This document shows positions 53,117 to 63,880 of a DNA stretch of 64,000 nt, one piece after another (position 1 is the stretch's first letter; the number at the start of each line of letters is the position of its first letter). Source of the stretch: Morinoia aosen (Eukaryota > Arthropoda > Malacostraca > Amphipoda > Talitridae). Location: assembly GCA_030386875.1 (NCBI GenBank), contig CM059576.1, forward strand, positions 10,631,058 to 10,695,057, read 5' to 3'. The notes beneath the pieces are model-generated. The model was not told the DNA's origin. It saw only the letters and a list, made by a program, of their open reading frames with translations, and searched no databases. The position numbers were made by a program, and so were the translations under genes.

Positions 53117-56100
53117 AAGTAGAAGAATTAAAGAGTGTTGTGGTAGAGCAGGAATCACAAGTGCCCGAGGATATAGCTACAGTCCCCGTTATCAATGATG
53201 TAGCATTGAAACCAGATACCGAAACGAAGTCGACCGAGGTGGTGGATCCATTATTTAGGTGTACCAACAAATTTGAATTATTAGGTGAAAAAGAATTAGA
53301 TGAAGGAAGTAATTCCGTATTACCAATTGAAGTTTGTTTGTCAGCAACGATTATGAAAGAGGGTCGTTTGCGAAAGGAAAGCGAGGGTATTTTTTCGTTG
53401 AGGCGATCAAAAAAGCCTACTATAATACTGAAAAATGATAAAAAGTTGATGAGCGCGCTGATTGATAGCGGAAGTGACAGGTGTTTAGTCAGTTATCGTA
53501 ATTTAAAAGGACTAAACGAGAAAATTAAGCCTAGCGCATTGAGTGTAAAGGGAATTAATGCGAAAAGCCATGTAACAGGTGAAGTTGATCTTTGTATTAC
53601 TCTGCCAAATAATAAGGAAATTAATACTAGCGCTTTGATGTTAAAGGACGCCGAATTTCGATATGATGTAATCCTTGGCAGGGATGTTCTGCAAGATGCC
53701 ATGATTAATTTTAAAGAAGGATTCATAATCCTTGACGGAGTTAAAGTGCCGTTTCATGATGTGCATGAAGTGCACGGGGAAAGTAAAAAGGAGATATTTT
53801 ATAACACTATTAGTAATCCAGAATGTCTAATGTCTGACGTGCTTGCCGGTAGGAGGCGTATTAAGAAGTATCTGCTGAAGCAGAGGGAATCAAGAATTAC
53901 AGGCCAAGAAAATGGCGGTAGGCAAGGAAATAGCCTAGAGATAAATACTGCAGTAGAGTGGGGTACCCCAGGGAAAAATGGAAGGGAAACTAAACTCCCA
54001 GCGCATAAAGAGCGAAATAAGAGAGAAACTAATCAAGCGATAAAAGTAAGAGAAAGTAAACAGCCAGCGAGTAAGGCGAAAAAAGTGAGAAATATTAAGC
54101 AACGAGGGATAATTGTTCATTGTGGGGCAGTGGAAATGCCGAGTAATTCTTTACGTGTTGTTAATGGGTTTGTAAAGAAGGCTAAGCCCGGGAAGTATAT
54201 TATGAATAAAAGAATTCTGGCCAATGGGATATTTGTGGCCGAGTCAGTAGTAAATGTCGGGTCGAATGGGTTCGTCCCTATTATGCTGTTAAACGTTTCA
54301 GAAGACGTGGTATACGTAAGTGAAAATACTATGATTAGCAATATTGAGGAAGTAGACAACATAGCGCAAGAAATTTACATGTCTACGGTACACGAGGCTG
54401 TACAAGAAGCTAATGGTTGCGACATGCTCGTGAATACGGATCTACCCAGGGTTGACAGTGTTTGTGGTGAAAGTTTCAATGCCATCTCTGATAAAAACGT
54501 TGGGTTGCTATCTGTAAACACGGGGCATGATTGTAGTGATATTCAAGTTGACGAACTAGGAATTAATGCACAAAAAGAAGATGTACCAGAAGGGAGTAGT
54601 AACGAAAGACGTCCCTTGACCGATGACGATATCAATTGTGACAATGATGAAGGAAAACCGTTATTTTTAAATATATTAAACGATTTTAGAGATGTGATTA
54701 CGCTCGAGGGCGAAAACATTGGAGTAACAAATGTTATGAAACATAAGATCGAATTAAAACCTAATGCTCCAGTATTGAATATCCCACCCTATCGAATTCC
54801 GCATAAATACAAAAATGAATTAGTGGTAGCTAATAAACAGATGTTAGATCATGGTATTATTGAAGCCTCGAGCTCCGAATACAATTTCCCATTGATATGT
54901 GTGAAAAAGAAGTCGGGCGAGATTCGGCCCGTCATAGATTTTCGTGAATTAAACAAAATAATTATCAAGGAATCTTATCCGATTCCCAGAGTGGACGAAA
55001 TCCTTTTTACGCTTGGAGGGAATAGCATATTTTCAAGTCTTGACCTCCGCTCAGCCTTCCATCAGGTTGAGTTGGAAGAAAATAGCCGTAAATACACAGC
55101 ATTCAGCGTCGGCTACGAAAAATTTCATTTCACGAGGCTACCATTCGGGTTGACCTGGAGTCCCTCAGTATTTCAAAGAATTATTTCATCAGTTCTGACT
55201 AATATCATCGGTAAACTTTGCTTTGTTTTTCTCGATGATATTTTAGTTTTTTCAAAAACCATGAACCAACACCTGAAAGATTTAAATAATGTACTAGAGA
55301 AATTACGTAGCGGTAACCTTTCCCTAAAACTAGAAAAATGTCATTTTCTCAAAAATTCAATAGAGTACCTGGGACACATTGTGTCGGTGGAAGGAATTCG
55401 CTGTAAGGAATCAGAAAAGCTACAAAAATTTCCTGTCCCGCAAAACGTGAAAGAACTACAGAGTTTTCTGGGTGTGGCTATTTATTTCCGCACGCACATA
55501 CCAATGTTTGGCTCTATTTCCTATCCTCTGTACCAGCTACTACGCAAAAACGTGGAATTTATTTGGAACCCGGAATGTCAGAAAGCTTTCGACAAAATAA
55601 AGTCTGTATTAACGTCAGATACCGTTCTGAGACATCCTGATTTTTCTAAGCCTTTTCATGTCTTTACAGATGCTTCAAACTATGGAATTGGAGCGGTGCT
55701 CTTACAGCACGACAATGATCCTAATAAATCTATGAAGGCTATTGCATACTATAGTAAAAGCTTAAACTCTACCCAAAAAAGGTACTCAACTACGAAAAAA
55801 GAGTTCCTAGCCATTGTGAGCGCATTAAAAGCATTTAAATATCTTATTCTTGGCTATCCTATTTTCCTGTATACCGATCATCGTCCCTTACAACCTTTAT
55901 TTTTTAAGAAGCTCCCTGAGGATTCCGCAATGGCACGCTGGTGTCTCACCGTTCAGAATTTTGATCCCCTCGTCAAGTATTTCCCTGGAAAGCAAAATAT
56001 CATCGCAGATTGTCTAAGCAGATTAACCGAAAAATTAACTGTATCTGATCTTGAAAAGTGTACCGAGTTCAAAGAGGTCGACGCACTCTCAGTGACTACA

Positions 56101-57450
56101 CGCAGTAGAGCTCTGAGAGCAAACGCCGACCAAACAAACGACGTGAACCTTGACGCGGTGGCGCCAGCGACAGCTGGGGCCCCCCGACTAATTAATTACG
56201 TACCTCAACCAAGAGACGTGACTTGGACTCTAGACGAATTTCGCACTGAACAACAACAGGACCCATTCTGTTCCGAGGTTAAAGACGCATTACTTAATAG
56301 TAGTAGCTCTACGATCCCTGACTTACAGAAATATTTAATTATAAATGACATTCTTTATCGACGCAGACAAATCGATTCTAGAGAAAGCACCATATTGACT
56401 TCTGTGTTGCCGACTTCGTTGATGCACAAGGCTATACTGAGTATACATTCACTTTATCATACTGACGCTACGCACACCCTATTTAAATTTAAGTTGCGAT
56501 TTTTCCATTTGCTCGAAAAAAGTATTATACGTAAATTTGTTCAAATGTGTGAGGTCTGTAAGATTCTCAAGGCTAACAGTACTGTTCCTATTAAGATTTT
56601 GGATGCACCTATAGCTAAAGAACCTTTCGAAGTAGTGTCGATGGATTTCCTAGGTCCCTTACCTGTAACGAGTCAGCAAAATAAATATATACTAATTATT
56701 ATTGATCTATTTTCGCGTTACTGCAAACTCTATGCAACTTCAGACAGATTAGCAGATACAGTTGTCTCTTGTCTAGACAACTGTTTCTCGACTTTCGGAT
56801 ATCCTAAGACACTTCTTAGCGATCAAGCCCTTGAATTCAAATCTGCGGCAGTTAAAAAATTTAGTCAGATTCACTGCATTGCAAAAAAGGAAGTTCTTCC
56901 TTGGAGTCCGCATAGTAATGCAATCGTCGAACGCAATAATCGCAAAATTACGAACCTTTTGAAACTATACATCAATTCCCTCGTCCATACCGAATGGGAC
57001 GACTGTCTTAGCGTAACGGAAAATGCCATTAACAATAGTTTAAATACTACATTGGGTGAAACACCTTCTTACATCGTATTTAATAGAGATACATGTGCCC
57101 ATTTCAGTTCCCTCTCTTTCGAAACTAGTTACAGTCCGGACACCGACGTCGATTCAATCAAATCTCGAGCTCAAGAAGCTGCGCGTATTGTGGCAAACGT
57201 TAGAGCATTAATAATTAACAATACGAGCGACCGTACCATGTATCATAACGTACGTCGTAAAGATAAACATTTCGAGTTGAATGATAGAGTTTTGTTACGC
57301 AACCATATCCGAAAAAACAAACTTGACCTTGCCTGGAGGGGGCCTGGAATTATCACTAAAATTAATCGAAATTATGTAGAGTTGAAAATAGGAAACAAAA
57401 CGTTTAAGTCTAATAAGAATCATGTCTTACCTTTACGCAAAAAGCAATGA
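53104..57450 (+). CDS. pol: Gypsy Pol polyprotein: protease, RT, RNase H, integrase
   Basis: About 1448 codons, no stops. I number from the GTG at 53140, but translation most likely enters by frameshift at 53104. Protease ALIDSGSDR at about 109; RT with RPVIDFRELNKI, SSLDLRSAFHQVEL and FLDDILVFS (catalytic DD at 699-700); RNase H HVFTDASNYGIGAV with Asp 844; integrase zinc finger (H-x3-H...CEVCK), then MDFLGPLP (Asp 1169), LSDQALEF (Asp 1228) and AIVERNN (Glu 1264). The last two are 35 residues apart, as in active D,D-35-E integrases. The C-terminus has WRGPGIITKI (GPY/F-like), no chromodomain. It cuts the polyprotein, makes cDNA and integrates it. Confidence 0.9.
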   Translation, partial: FFRVKVEELKSVVVEQESQVPEDIATVPVINDVALKPDTETKSTEVVDPLFRCTNKFELLGEKELDEGSNSVLPIEVCLSATIMKEGRLRKESEGIFSLRRSKKPTIILKNDKKLMSALIDSGSDRCLVSYRNLKGLNEKIKPSALSVKGINAKSHVTGEVDLCITLPNNKEINTSALMLKDAEFRYDVILGRDVLQDAMINFKEGFIILDGVKVPFHDVHEVHGESKKEIFYNTISNPECLMSDVLAGRRRIKKYLLKQRESRITGQENGGRQGNSLEINTAVEWGTPGKNGRETKLPAHKERNKRETNQAIKVRESKQPASKAKKVRNIKQRGIIVHCGAVEMPSNSLRVVNGFVKKAKPGKYIMNKRILANGIFVAESVVNVGSNGFVPIMLLNVSEDVVYVSENTMISNIEEVDNIAQEIYMSTVHEAVQEANGCDMLVNTDLPRVDSVCGESFNAISDKNVGLLSVNTGHDCSDIQVDELGINAQKEDVPEGSSNERRPLTDDDINCDNDEGKPLFLNILNDFRDVITLEGENIGVTNVMKHKIELKPNAPVLNIPPYRIPHKYKNELVVANKQMLDHGIIEASSSEYNFPLICVKKKSGEIRPVIDFRELNKIIIKESYPIPRVDEILFTLGGNSIFSSLDLRSAFHQVELEENSRKYTAFSVGYEKFHFTRLPFGLTWSPSVFQRIISSVLTNIIGKLCFVFLDDILVFSKTMNQHLKDLNNVLEKLRSGNLSLKLEKCHFLKNSIEYLGHIVSVEGIRCKESEKLQKFPVPQNVKELQSFLGVAIYFRTHIPMFGSISYPLYQLLRKNVEFIWNPECQKAFDKIKSVLTSDTVLRHPDFSKPFHVFTDASNYGIGAVLLQHDNDPNKSMKAIAYYSKSLNSTQKRYSTTKKEFLAIVSALKAFKYLILGYPIFLYTDHRPLQPLFFKKLPEDSAMARWCLTVQNFDPLVKYFPGKQNIIADCLSRLTEKLTVSDLEKCTEFKEVDALSVTTRSRALRANADQTNDVNLDAVAPATAGAPRLINYVPQPRDVTWTLDEFRTEQQQDPFCSEVKDALLNSSSSTIPDLQKYLIINDILYRRRQIDSRESTILTSVLPTSLMHKAILSIHSLYHTDATHTLFKFKLRFFHLLEKSIIRKFVQMCEVCKILKANSTVPIKILDAPIAKEPFEVVSMDFLGPLPVTSQQNKYILIIIDLFSRYCKLYATSDRLADTVVSCLDNCFSTFGYPKTLLSDQALEFKSAAVKKFSQIHCIAKKEVLPWSPHSNAIVERNNRKITNLLKLYINSLVHTEWDDCLSVTENAINNSLNTTLGETPSYIVFNRDTCAHFSSLSFETSYSPDTDVDSIKSRAQEAARIVANVRALIINNTSDRTMYHNVRRKDKHFELNDRVLLRNHIRKNKLDLAWRGPGIITKINRNYVELKIGNKTFKSNKNHVLPLRKKQ

Positions 57451-58102
57451 ATACCAAACTGTACGACTTACGACCGACGGTCTTACTATGTTCACATTTT
57501 AGTATTGTGTGATTTTTGTTTCAATGTTAATTTTAAGTCGCAATTAATTTGGAAGTTTCTTTATATAATCATATGTATTTGTTTAAGTTCAGGTTATTGA
57601 TGTCGAACACTTTTCTATCACATTCAATGTTCTATCGCCTTAAAAGCTCTTTCACTTTCAAAATATTTCGAATTAAAATGTTCTATGACATTAAAAGTTC
57701 TTTCACATTGAGGATGTATCGAATTAAAAGTAGTATCACATTCAACTGTATCGCATTTGATTTTACAGCTAAGGTTTGCACCTGCTCGAGGGCATTACAC
57801 GGGTCATTACACTCCGTATGTTTAGAAACACGGGAGCTCAATGTTGCGGGACCGTGTTCTGGCACCCCAAGTTGTTTTGGGAAGGCAGCTCCGATTTGTT
57901 TTGGAACTTCGCCCGGCAGCAGAGGAGCCGTGAGAGACTTGCAGAGTGTAGACATGTTTAGGGTCTGTAACGTGCAGAGATCTGTCGGTTTCTTTTCATG
58001 TTCACTATTCTTTCATTTCCTTGTTTTTTTTTACGATGATTTATTTACTTTGTTTAAATTAAATGGTCATGCTAATTTGATCTGTATTTGTTTCCAATTT
58101 CA
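57451..58102 (+). other. Region after pol; short tandem repeat
   Basis: 57620-57750 repeats TTCTATCGCCTTAAAAGCTC-like units three to four times. A long frame at 57549-58253 lacks an ATG and looks like chance. Confidence 0.5.
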
Positions 58103-58103
58103 G
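58102..58103 (+). promoter_or_regulatory. Splice acceptor candidate for ORF3
   Basis: TTTGTTTCCAATTTCAG|A has a good polypyrimidine tract, 31 bp before the ORF3 ATG. Confidence 0.5.
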
Positions 58104-58134
58104 ATTGCGCACGCATCGTTTCCTGACCTTCACG

Positions 58135-58452
58135 ATGGGGAACAGATTAACTCACATCTCGGTGGAAGCGCTCACCAATGCGTTAGAGAACCACCAAGGA
58201 CGTGTTTCCAAGGATTGGATCGCTGCGAACGCGTTGGTAGACATCCTGCCTGACCGCGTTACAGATTTAGGACTTCTCCTTCTTTTCCCAGCGACAATAG
58301 CGATAGGAGTCTGTCTATTCTATTTCCGTCGTGAGCTAAATATGCTTGGAGAAAGGTTCCGTTCTGAAGACGCGTTGCTCCGTCGTCAGATGCTCAGGTC
58401 GAGCACTGCCGATCCACCGTTACGTCATCCACAGGCGACGAGCGAGATGTAG
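58135..58452 (+). CDS. Small membrane protein ORF in the env position (ORF3), 105 aa
   Basis: The ATG at 58135 starts MGNRLTHIS, which fits an N-myristoylation site (Gly2, Thr6). Residues 45-64 (LGLLLLFPATIAIGVCLFYF) form one hydrophobic segment followed by RR, so it is predicted to be a single-pass membrane protein. The rest is charged and helical (ELNMLGERFRSEDALLRRQM). It is far too short for a fusion-type envelope, has no furin site or Cys pattern, and I know no family for it. It follows pol by 685 bp, is GC-richer than its surroundings, and has a good acceptor upstream. It would be made from a spliced RNA using the donor at 51652. Role unknown. Confidence 0.55.
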   Translation: MGNRLTHISVEALTNALENHQGRVSKDWIAANALVDILPDRVTDLGLLLLFPATIAIGVCLFYFRRELNMLGERFRSEDALLRRQMLRSSTADPPLRHPQATSEM

Positions 58453-59725
58453 GCGTCGCGTGGAATGCTTGTGAGACGGTGATGTTGTTACACTCGAATA
58501 TCGTTTAGCGACAACGATGTTTCTTTTCTTGTAATCGGAATGTTTAGTGTTTAACTTCAATATATACTCAGGAATTAACTTTTAGATTTTGCGTTGTTTT
58601 TCTACTTTTCTATTTGTATGCGTATTATACACTTTACCGTATTGGCGATGATGTTCACGAAGAATAACATTTTAAAGTATAACAGTATGTATTAATGCAT
58701 CTCCGATCTCATTAAATGGTCCGATACGAATGGGTAATAATTACATTTCAATAACAATGCGTTAAAACTTTCATGATAGTTTAGTTTTATTGTTGACGAA
58801 TGTATTGTTTAATCAATTTACACGGGAGGTATAAATATTCTATTCTTAATTATGTTTGAAAAAAATTTTTCTGGTTCATGTTTTCATGTCTTACGTTGCT
58901 ACTTTCTATTTTCATTTTCCCAAGTTAGCAATTGAAATGATTATCAAAAATCCTATAATATATTTGCGATACTTAGGTATTCAGGGCATATGTTATCGTA
59001 CCTATACGAGGTACATTGATGCGTTGTTTCAAAATTTTGTATCTTGCGTAATAAATAAATACTTCTTTTCAATTTTTTCAAGAGTAATTAAAATTTATTT
59101 CATGTATTTCCTTGTTCCTTTAGTGTTACATAAGATGACTGCGAGTATTAATAATGTATTTCTTTTTCTTTCATGCTTGCGTTTTATTTGCGAATTGTTC
59201 TTTACGTAATAACGATTGAAAAGATAGTTAAATGTTTGTTCCTTTATCCGTGGATTTTTTTTCGTTTCCTATTGCTAAATGTTCTTGCTGCCTATAAAAG
59301 GTAAACGGGTATTTCGATGTTGCGTATTGTAAACTCCGGTTTCGACGCGTTTTTATACTTACGGATTTTCTTTTGTCGTTTCATAAGATATATTAATTGT
59401 TGTTCTAATATTGAGATTTTCTGTGCGAGATTTTGTTGATAAAAGAAAATTTTCATGAGTTTATAATCGTGCTGTTGTACTGCGAAGACTGATTTCAACT
59501 TTTGTGGTAGGGGGTATAGTTGATGATTTCATTCACGCGATAACTAACCCAATTTCATTCGATGCATTGCTGACACTGATAAATGAAAATTGTTTTACAA
59601 CCACAGAGCGAATTTCAATTCGGGATAATTATACTATGATGTTTTAGTCTCTTTTTTTAAATTGTAAATTACGATTCTTAAGTGAGATTGATGATTTTTG
59701 GAAATAGTAACTTGTTATGGCATGG
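58453..59725 (+). other. Gypsy 3' untranslated region
   Basis: AT-rich; frames at 58856-59209 and 59292-59498 (minus) lack ATG starts and look random. Confidence 0.55.
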
Positions 59726-59733
59726 GGGGGAGG
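59724..59733 (+). other. Polypurine tract
   Basis: GGGGGGGAGG directly before the 3' LTR, the expected primer for plus-strand DNA. Confidence 0.7.
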
Positions 59734-60005
59734 TGTATGCCGTCACAAGTACGCATCCTCCCTGTGCGTATGTTCATACGTGTTAAAGACTACGCCCTAG
59801 AGCGGGCTAACCCCAATGCGCTTTGCTGTGTCAGCAATGTTAGGACTATATAAGGCTTGTGCGGAGCCCCCTCTGCGCACTTGGACCGAGTTCTACCCTG
59901 TACTAAGTTCTCTACGATTAAACTCGCACAGTAACCTGCGTATTCACTCTACCCTCCGAAGTCGCAACCCTAAAGATATAGACTCATAGATAAAGGGGCG
60001 CGATA
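59734..60005 (+). repeat. 3' LTR of the Gypsy element
   Basis: 272 bp; one difference to the 5' LTR. Confidence 0.9.
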
Positions 60006-61628
60006 CATGTACAGTGATGGGTTTTAACTTATTTAAGCATTAGTTTGGATTAAATTTAATGTACATGTACATAGGCCTCATGTGTGGACATTTTATATAA
60101 AATTGAGCATGCACAGAATTTCGGAAAATTATTCGCATGAAATCACGTTTGATAATTTTCCCGAATGTGTATTTTTATTGATATATAAATTCCATTCTCG
60201 GAGAATGTTAAACTTGGCCATGAATTGCCCCGTACTGCAGTGACCTCATATTAAATAGCGGAATTCAATAGAGAAAAACTCATACCTGCAAGAACTTCAA
60301 AATAAGGTAATTTTGAAACGAAAGATAATTGCAGCGTATCATTCCCAAAGAGAGACACGAGTATCCGAATGGGAATTAGCGATTTGAGAGGGAATATGCG
60401 AAGTCCCAGCGAGCTGAGAGTTAGGCAGGCCTTGCTATAGTTAAAGAAGCACAGCCCAGCCCAAATCTGGCGAGATGGGCGTCTGTGTGCCCCGCCCTGT
60501 GGTGAGGGCTGAGTTGGACAGATACAGTATCATAGATACGCGTGCAGGAGGTCGGCAGCACCTACCCAACCTGAGATTTGATGTTGGAAAAGGACTGCGT
60601 GACTGCAGAAGTTGTGAGGCGACGGGGCACTGGTATTTGTACATCACCATCACGTGAAGCTTTTTTGGGCTCCACAGAGAGGGAGTAATGAAACGCGTTT
60701 TGGAAACTGAATGTTTATCGTGGCACAGGTGGTCCAAGATGCAAAACAATTGACAGGGCTTGGAATCAATGAAGACAGATCAGCCAATCTAAATAACGCC
60801 CAGTAAACTGTGAAAATTCAGATATAAACGCAGGAAAAAGAAAATAAACCATCTCGTTCTGTTTAGACTCTTGAAAATTAAACTCCAAAGTCAAGTAAAA
60901 AGTAAAGAAGAAATATGCTGAAAACAACTCATGCTAAACAAGGTAAATGCATTGATGAAAAATGTAAAAATAGCCGCAAAAATGGACAAAGAAATGAACA
61001 CGAACGAAATCTAACTCAAACCAAATCATTGGGTAACGAATTCAAATGAAAAACTATTGAATTTTTTTTATGAAAACAGGCCTTGAAGTGTACCAAAATT
61101 GGAAGAAAACGCAGTTGTAAAACAAAGAAAAAATAAAAAAACCAACGTACCAGAAGCAAATCTCATACTCAATATACAGTATATCTTAGCCTTAAGGAAG
61201 ATGATATATAGAAGCAAAGCAGAACTGAACAAAGAAGCAACACTCAATAACTCAACACTTGGTTATATCCAGAGAAGAAATAGCTCTGCCAAGAAATACT
61301 CTCAAGTTTTACTCATTTACTTTACTGCATTTACTTTACTGCAAACACAGGAAAATAAAGAAACAAAATCAGATAATGAACACTTGAGCATCCATTAAAA
61401 AACTCCCATTACTAGTCTACTATACATTACAAATCATTTAATTAAAGGACAAGAACAAACACAATCTATTGAGACTCCTGCAGCTGACAGTTGCCTGCAC
61501 ACACTCGACACATTTTCCTCGACTTCGTGTTTGCAGGAACACAAAAGAACGCTCAAATGGTCGCACATATCCAAGCCTGAACAAACCTAGGTCTGAACTA
61601 ACAGCTAATTAATTGTAACTTAACTTAC
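60006..61628. other. Unassigned sequence
   Basis: A GC-richer part at 60440-60660 has overlapping short frames on both strands, none recognised. The rest is AT-rich with nothing I can support. Confidence 0.4.
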
Positions 61629-61856
61629 TCAACACTTTGATTGCGACGTGAGTCACCGGTGGTCACTGCGAGAGTTTCCAGAATGCTGCTCACCGACCAG
61701 TAATCAAAACTCAATTTTCATAAATACTTGATGAAAACTAAATGAAGGCACGATCCAACAAATGTTTGCTTTTTCATCACTGCCCACAGCAATCGACGTT
61801 AAATTTTGAGTTGAACATTGAACTTCAGTTTTACCTGCCGCAATCAAAGTGTTGAG
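61629..61856 (+). mobile_element. MITE family M, copy D
   Basis: Perfect 18-bp inverted ends, CTCAACACTTTGATTGCG. Body as in copies B and C. Confidence 0.8.
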
Positions 61857-61949
61857 ATGAACATAAAACTGATCAAAATATCATAAGAAGCCACCGTCTT
61901 CTAAATTCAGACAAAAATTAATCAAACTACGCAGTGAACGTTGGTTTTA

Positions 61950-62078
61950 AAATTATTGGTGTGACACAAGGTCACCACTCAAACATTAAGCTAACATCTT
62001 GACATTATTGGTGTGACACAAGGTCACCACTCAAACATAAAGCCAGCATCCTGACATTATTGGTGTGACACAAGGCAC
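61950..62078 (+). repeat. 52-bp tandem repeat, about 2.5 copies
   Basis: ATTATTGGTGTGACACAAGG followed by TCACCACTCAAACAT, repeated with few changes. Confidence 0.85.
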
Positions 62079-62870
62079 AATATTTTTGATGTTCTGAAGC
62101 GTTTCAAGCTACTCAGTTGTTTACTTGCATGCGAGGGGCGTTTTCTTACATGGAAAAATTTTCCATTAATGAAAAGCAGTTAAACCAGATCAAAGCACTT
62201 TAAAGTTATATTTAGCCTTATATTCTAGCTTAAGCGACCTAATCCGGTTATTTCTCCCCAAATTTATTTGCGCATATTTGACCGAGAGAAAACGAACTGA
62301 ACTGAAGACCAAGAACGGTCAGTATCATGGGAATGAAAATTTATATACTCAGTAAAAAATACAGAAACGATTGAACATGCTGACTCTACCTTTCGAAATA
62401 TAAAAAGAAGCCTCCCTGATACCAAATTTCTCGATAACAATGTAACGATATATTCAACAAAAGTTATATATATATACGTAGAGAGGAAAGGCGCGACAAC
62501 CGGCAGGTCGACGCTAGGCATACCGAGAGGCATAGGAAGGTGTGACGTACGTACTTACGTACATCAGGAGCAAGGAGGAGTACGTATAGGGGGTAGAGGC
62601 TGGATTGAAAAGCTAGTGCGCTAAATTGCACACAGAATAAGACGAGGGCAACTTAAATACATAGCACAGGAAATAGTGGGTTTGAAATTTAGGTGCCTAC
62701 GTGTCAGGAAATCAAAGGTTTTCTGGGTTTATTTTAGAGATATATGCGTAGCAATATTGTGAAATAAGGGACACGTCAGTATAGTGAGGTGACGCTTAAG
62801 AATGAACCAATTACAGGGCGAGGATTTTCGCGCGCATTCCGCTTTGCCGATGCGCGTCCTTTGTTCGAGG
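62079..62870. other. Unassigned sequence
   Basis: Contains a palindromic ACGTACGTACTTACGTAC stretch near 62545-62562. Nothing else seen. Confidence 0.4.
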
Positions 62871-62874
62871 GGAC

Positions 62875-63880
62875 CATAAATACGCAGGGAGTTTGCGAGC
62901 CGGTCTATTTCGCCGATTTACTGACTCAGTGCAGGATGTAGGGATACGAGTTCTTCAATGGGGAGGTGAGATATTGTTCTTTGTTATCTGCTAGAAAGTG
63001 AAGGGAGTCATAATATCGAGTAACGTCAGCAGTTTACTGCAACATTAGTTCTTTGGGTTTTCACTTTTAGAATGTTCTCAAACAGGGAGTGTTTAGAGTT
63101 TCACTTGAGATTTGGGTAGAAGTTCGAGGGTGTGATTATTTCTCATAGGGAAATCAAATATATTCGTGTTTTTTTTATCATTGAAGTGCAGGCTTGATGG
63201 TTGTCATGTAACTTATTCCGAAACAGAGTGCTTTGTGATTTGTTATGTAAAGCGGGGTAAAATAATCCAATTATTCTTAGAGGGAAAATGAATATTTTAT
63301 GATTGTTTTTGAGATTAAAGGGAAGTAAAAATTAGTTCAATCAATTTGAAATAGGTGCATCACAGGGAATAAAGACTTAAATTAAACTAGTTACTCAATG
63401 TGCTCCTTGTTCCCAGGAGGGGTCGGGTGTTTGAGTGTGGAGCGGCTTGGAGTTTTCAACGATGTGGGCTAAGCAACTCCGGGTTGCAGAGCAACCTGAC
63501 CACATGGCGCTCACCAAGCTGAGGCGTCATGGCCTACCGCAAATTCTGCACGCTGTAAGGAAAGTCACACAAGAAAGGAACGTAGCAGATTGGCAGGCTA
63601 CAACAAACTTAGGATGAGCTCGGGTTGTTCCATCGTCAGGCTTGGAACTACATGGTTAGAGGAATCATGGATGATGGGCCATAGGTGACTGTGCTTTTCA
63701 CGCGCGCTGCGATTGCCTGGGATTGTGTAGGATATATTTCTTGCTAGTGTGTTGTGTTGGCGTTACAAGGTACGCGCGCCAGTAACTTTCGCTAACATTG
63801 TGCGTCGCAAATTTCTTTGCTTGCCGAGAATGTCTCATGCTAATCACGTGTTCATTAGCTAACTTGAAATAAAGTAATCA
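62875..63880 (+). other. Possible spliced transcription unit
   Basis: A TATA-like CATAAATAC (62875) lies about 30 bp upstream of a GC-richer stretch. ATGGGGAG|GTGAGA gives a donor at 62966, CCTTGTTCCCAG|G an acceptor at 63416, and AATAAA lies near 63868. Two frames cross exon 2 (one to 63617), neither recognised. It could be a host gene, a non-coding RNA or a retroelement LTR with leader. Confidence 0.3.

Larger units (their letters stand above)
49952..60005 (+). mobile_element. Young Gypsy-type LTR retrotransposon with extra ORFs
   Basis: Two 272-bp LTRs flank a 1.4-kb leader, uninterrupted gag and pol, and a 2.3-kb 3' region with a small membrane-protein ORF. The LTRs differ at one base (GTGTTCAAG against GTGTTAAAG). 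There is no clear target duplication by strict alignment, though CATGTA occurs at both outer junctions. Length 10.05 kb. Order: protease, RT, RNase H, integrase, as in Gypsy/Metaviridae. Confidence 0.9.

Noticed and set aside
57549-58253. 234-codon frame after Gypsy pol
   Set aside because: It starts without ATG, covers a short tandem repeat and overlaps ORF3 in another frame. Composition looks random.
58856-59209. Hydrophobic 117-codon frame
   Set aside because: No ATG at the start, very AT-rich; hydrophobicity follows from base composition.
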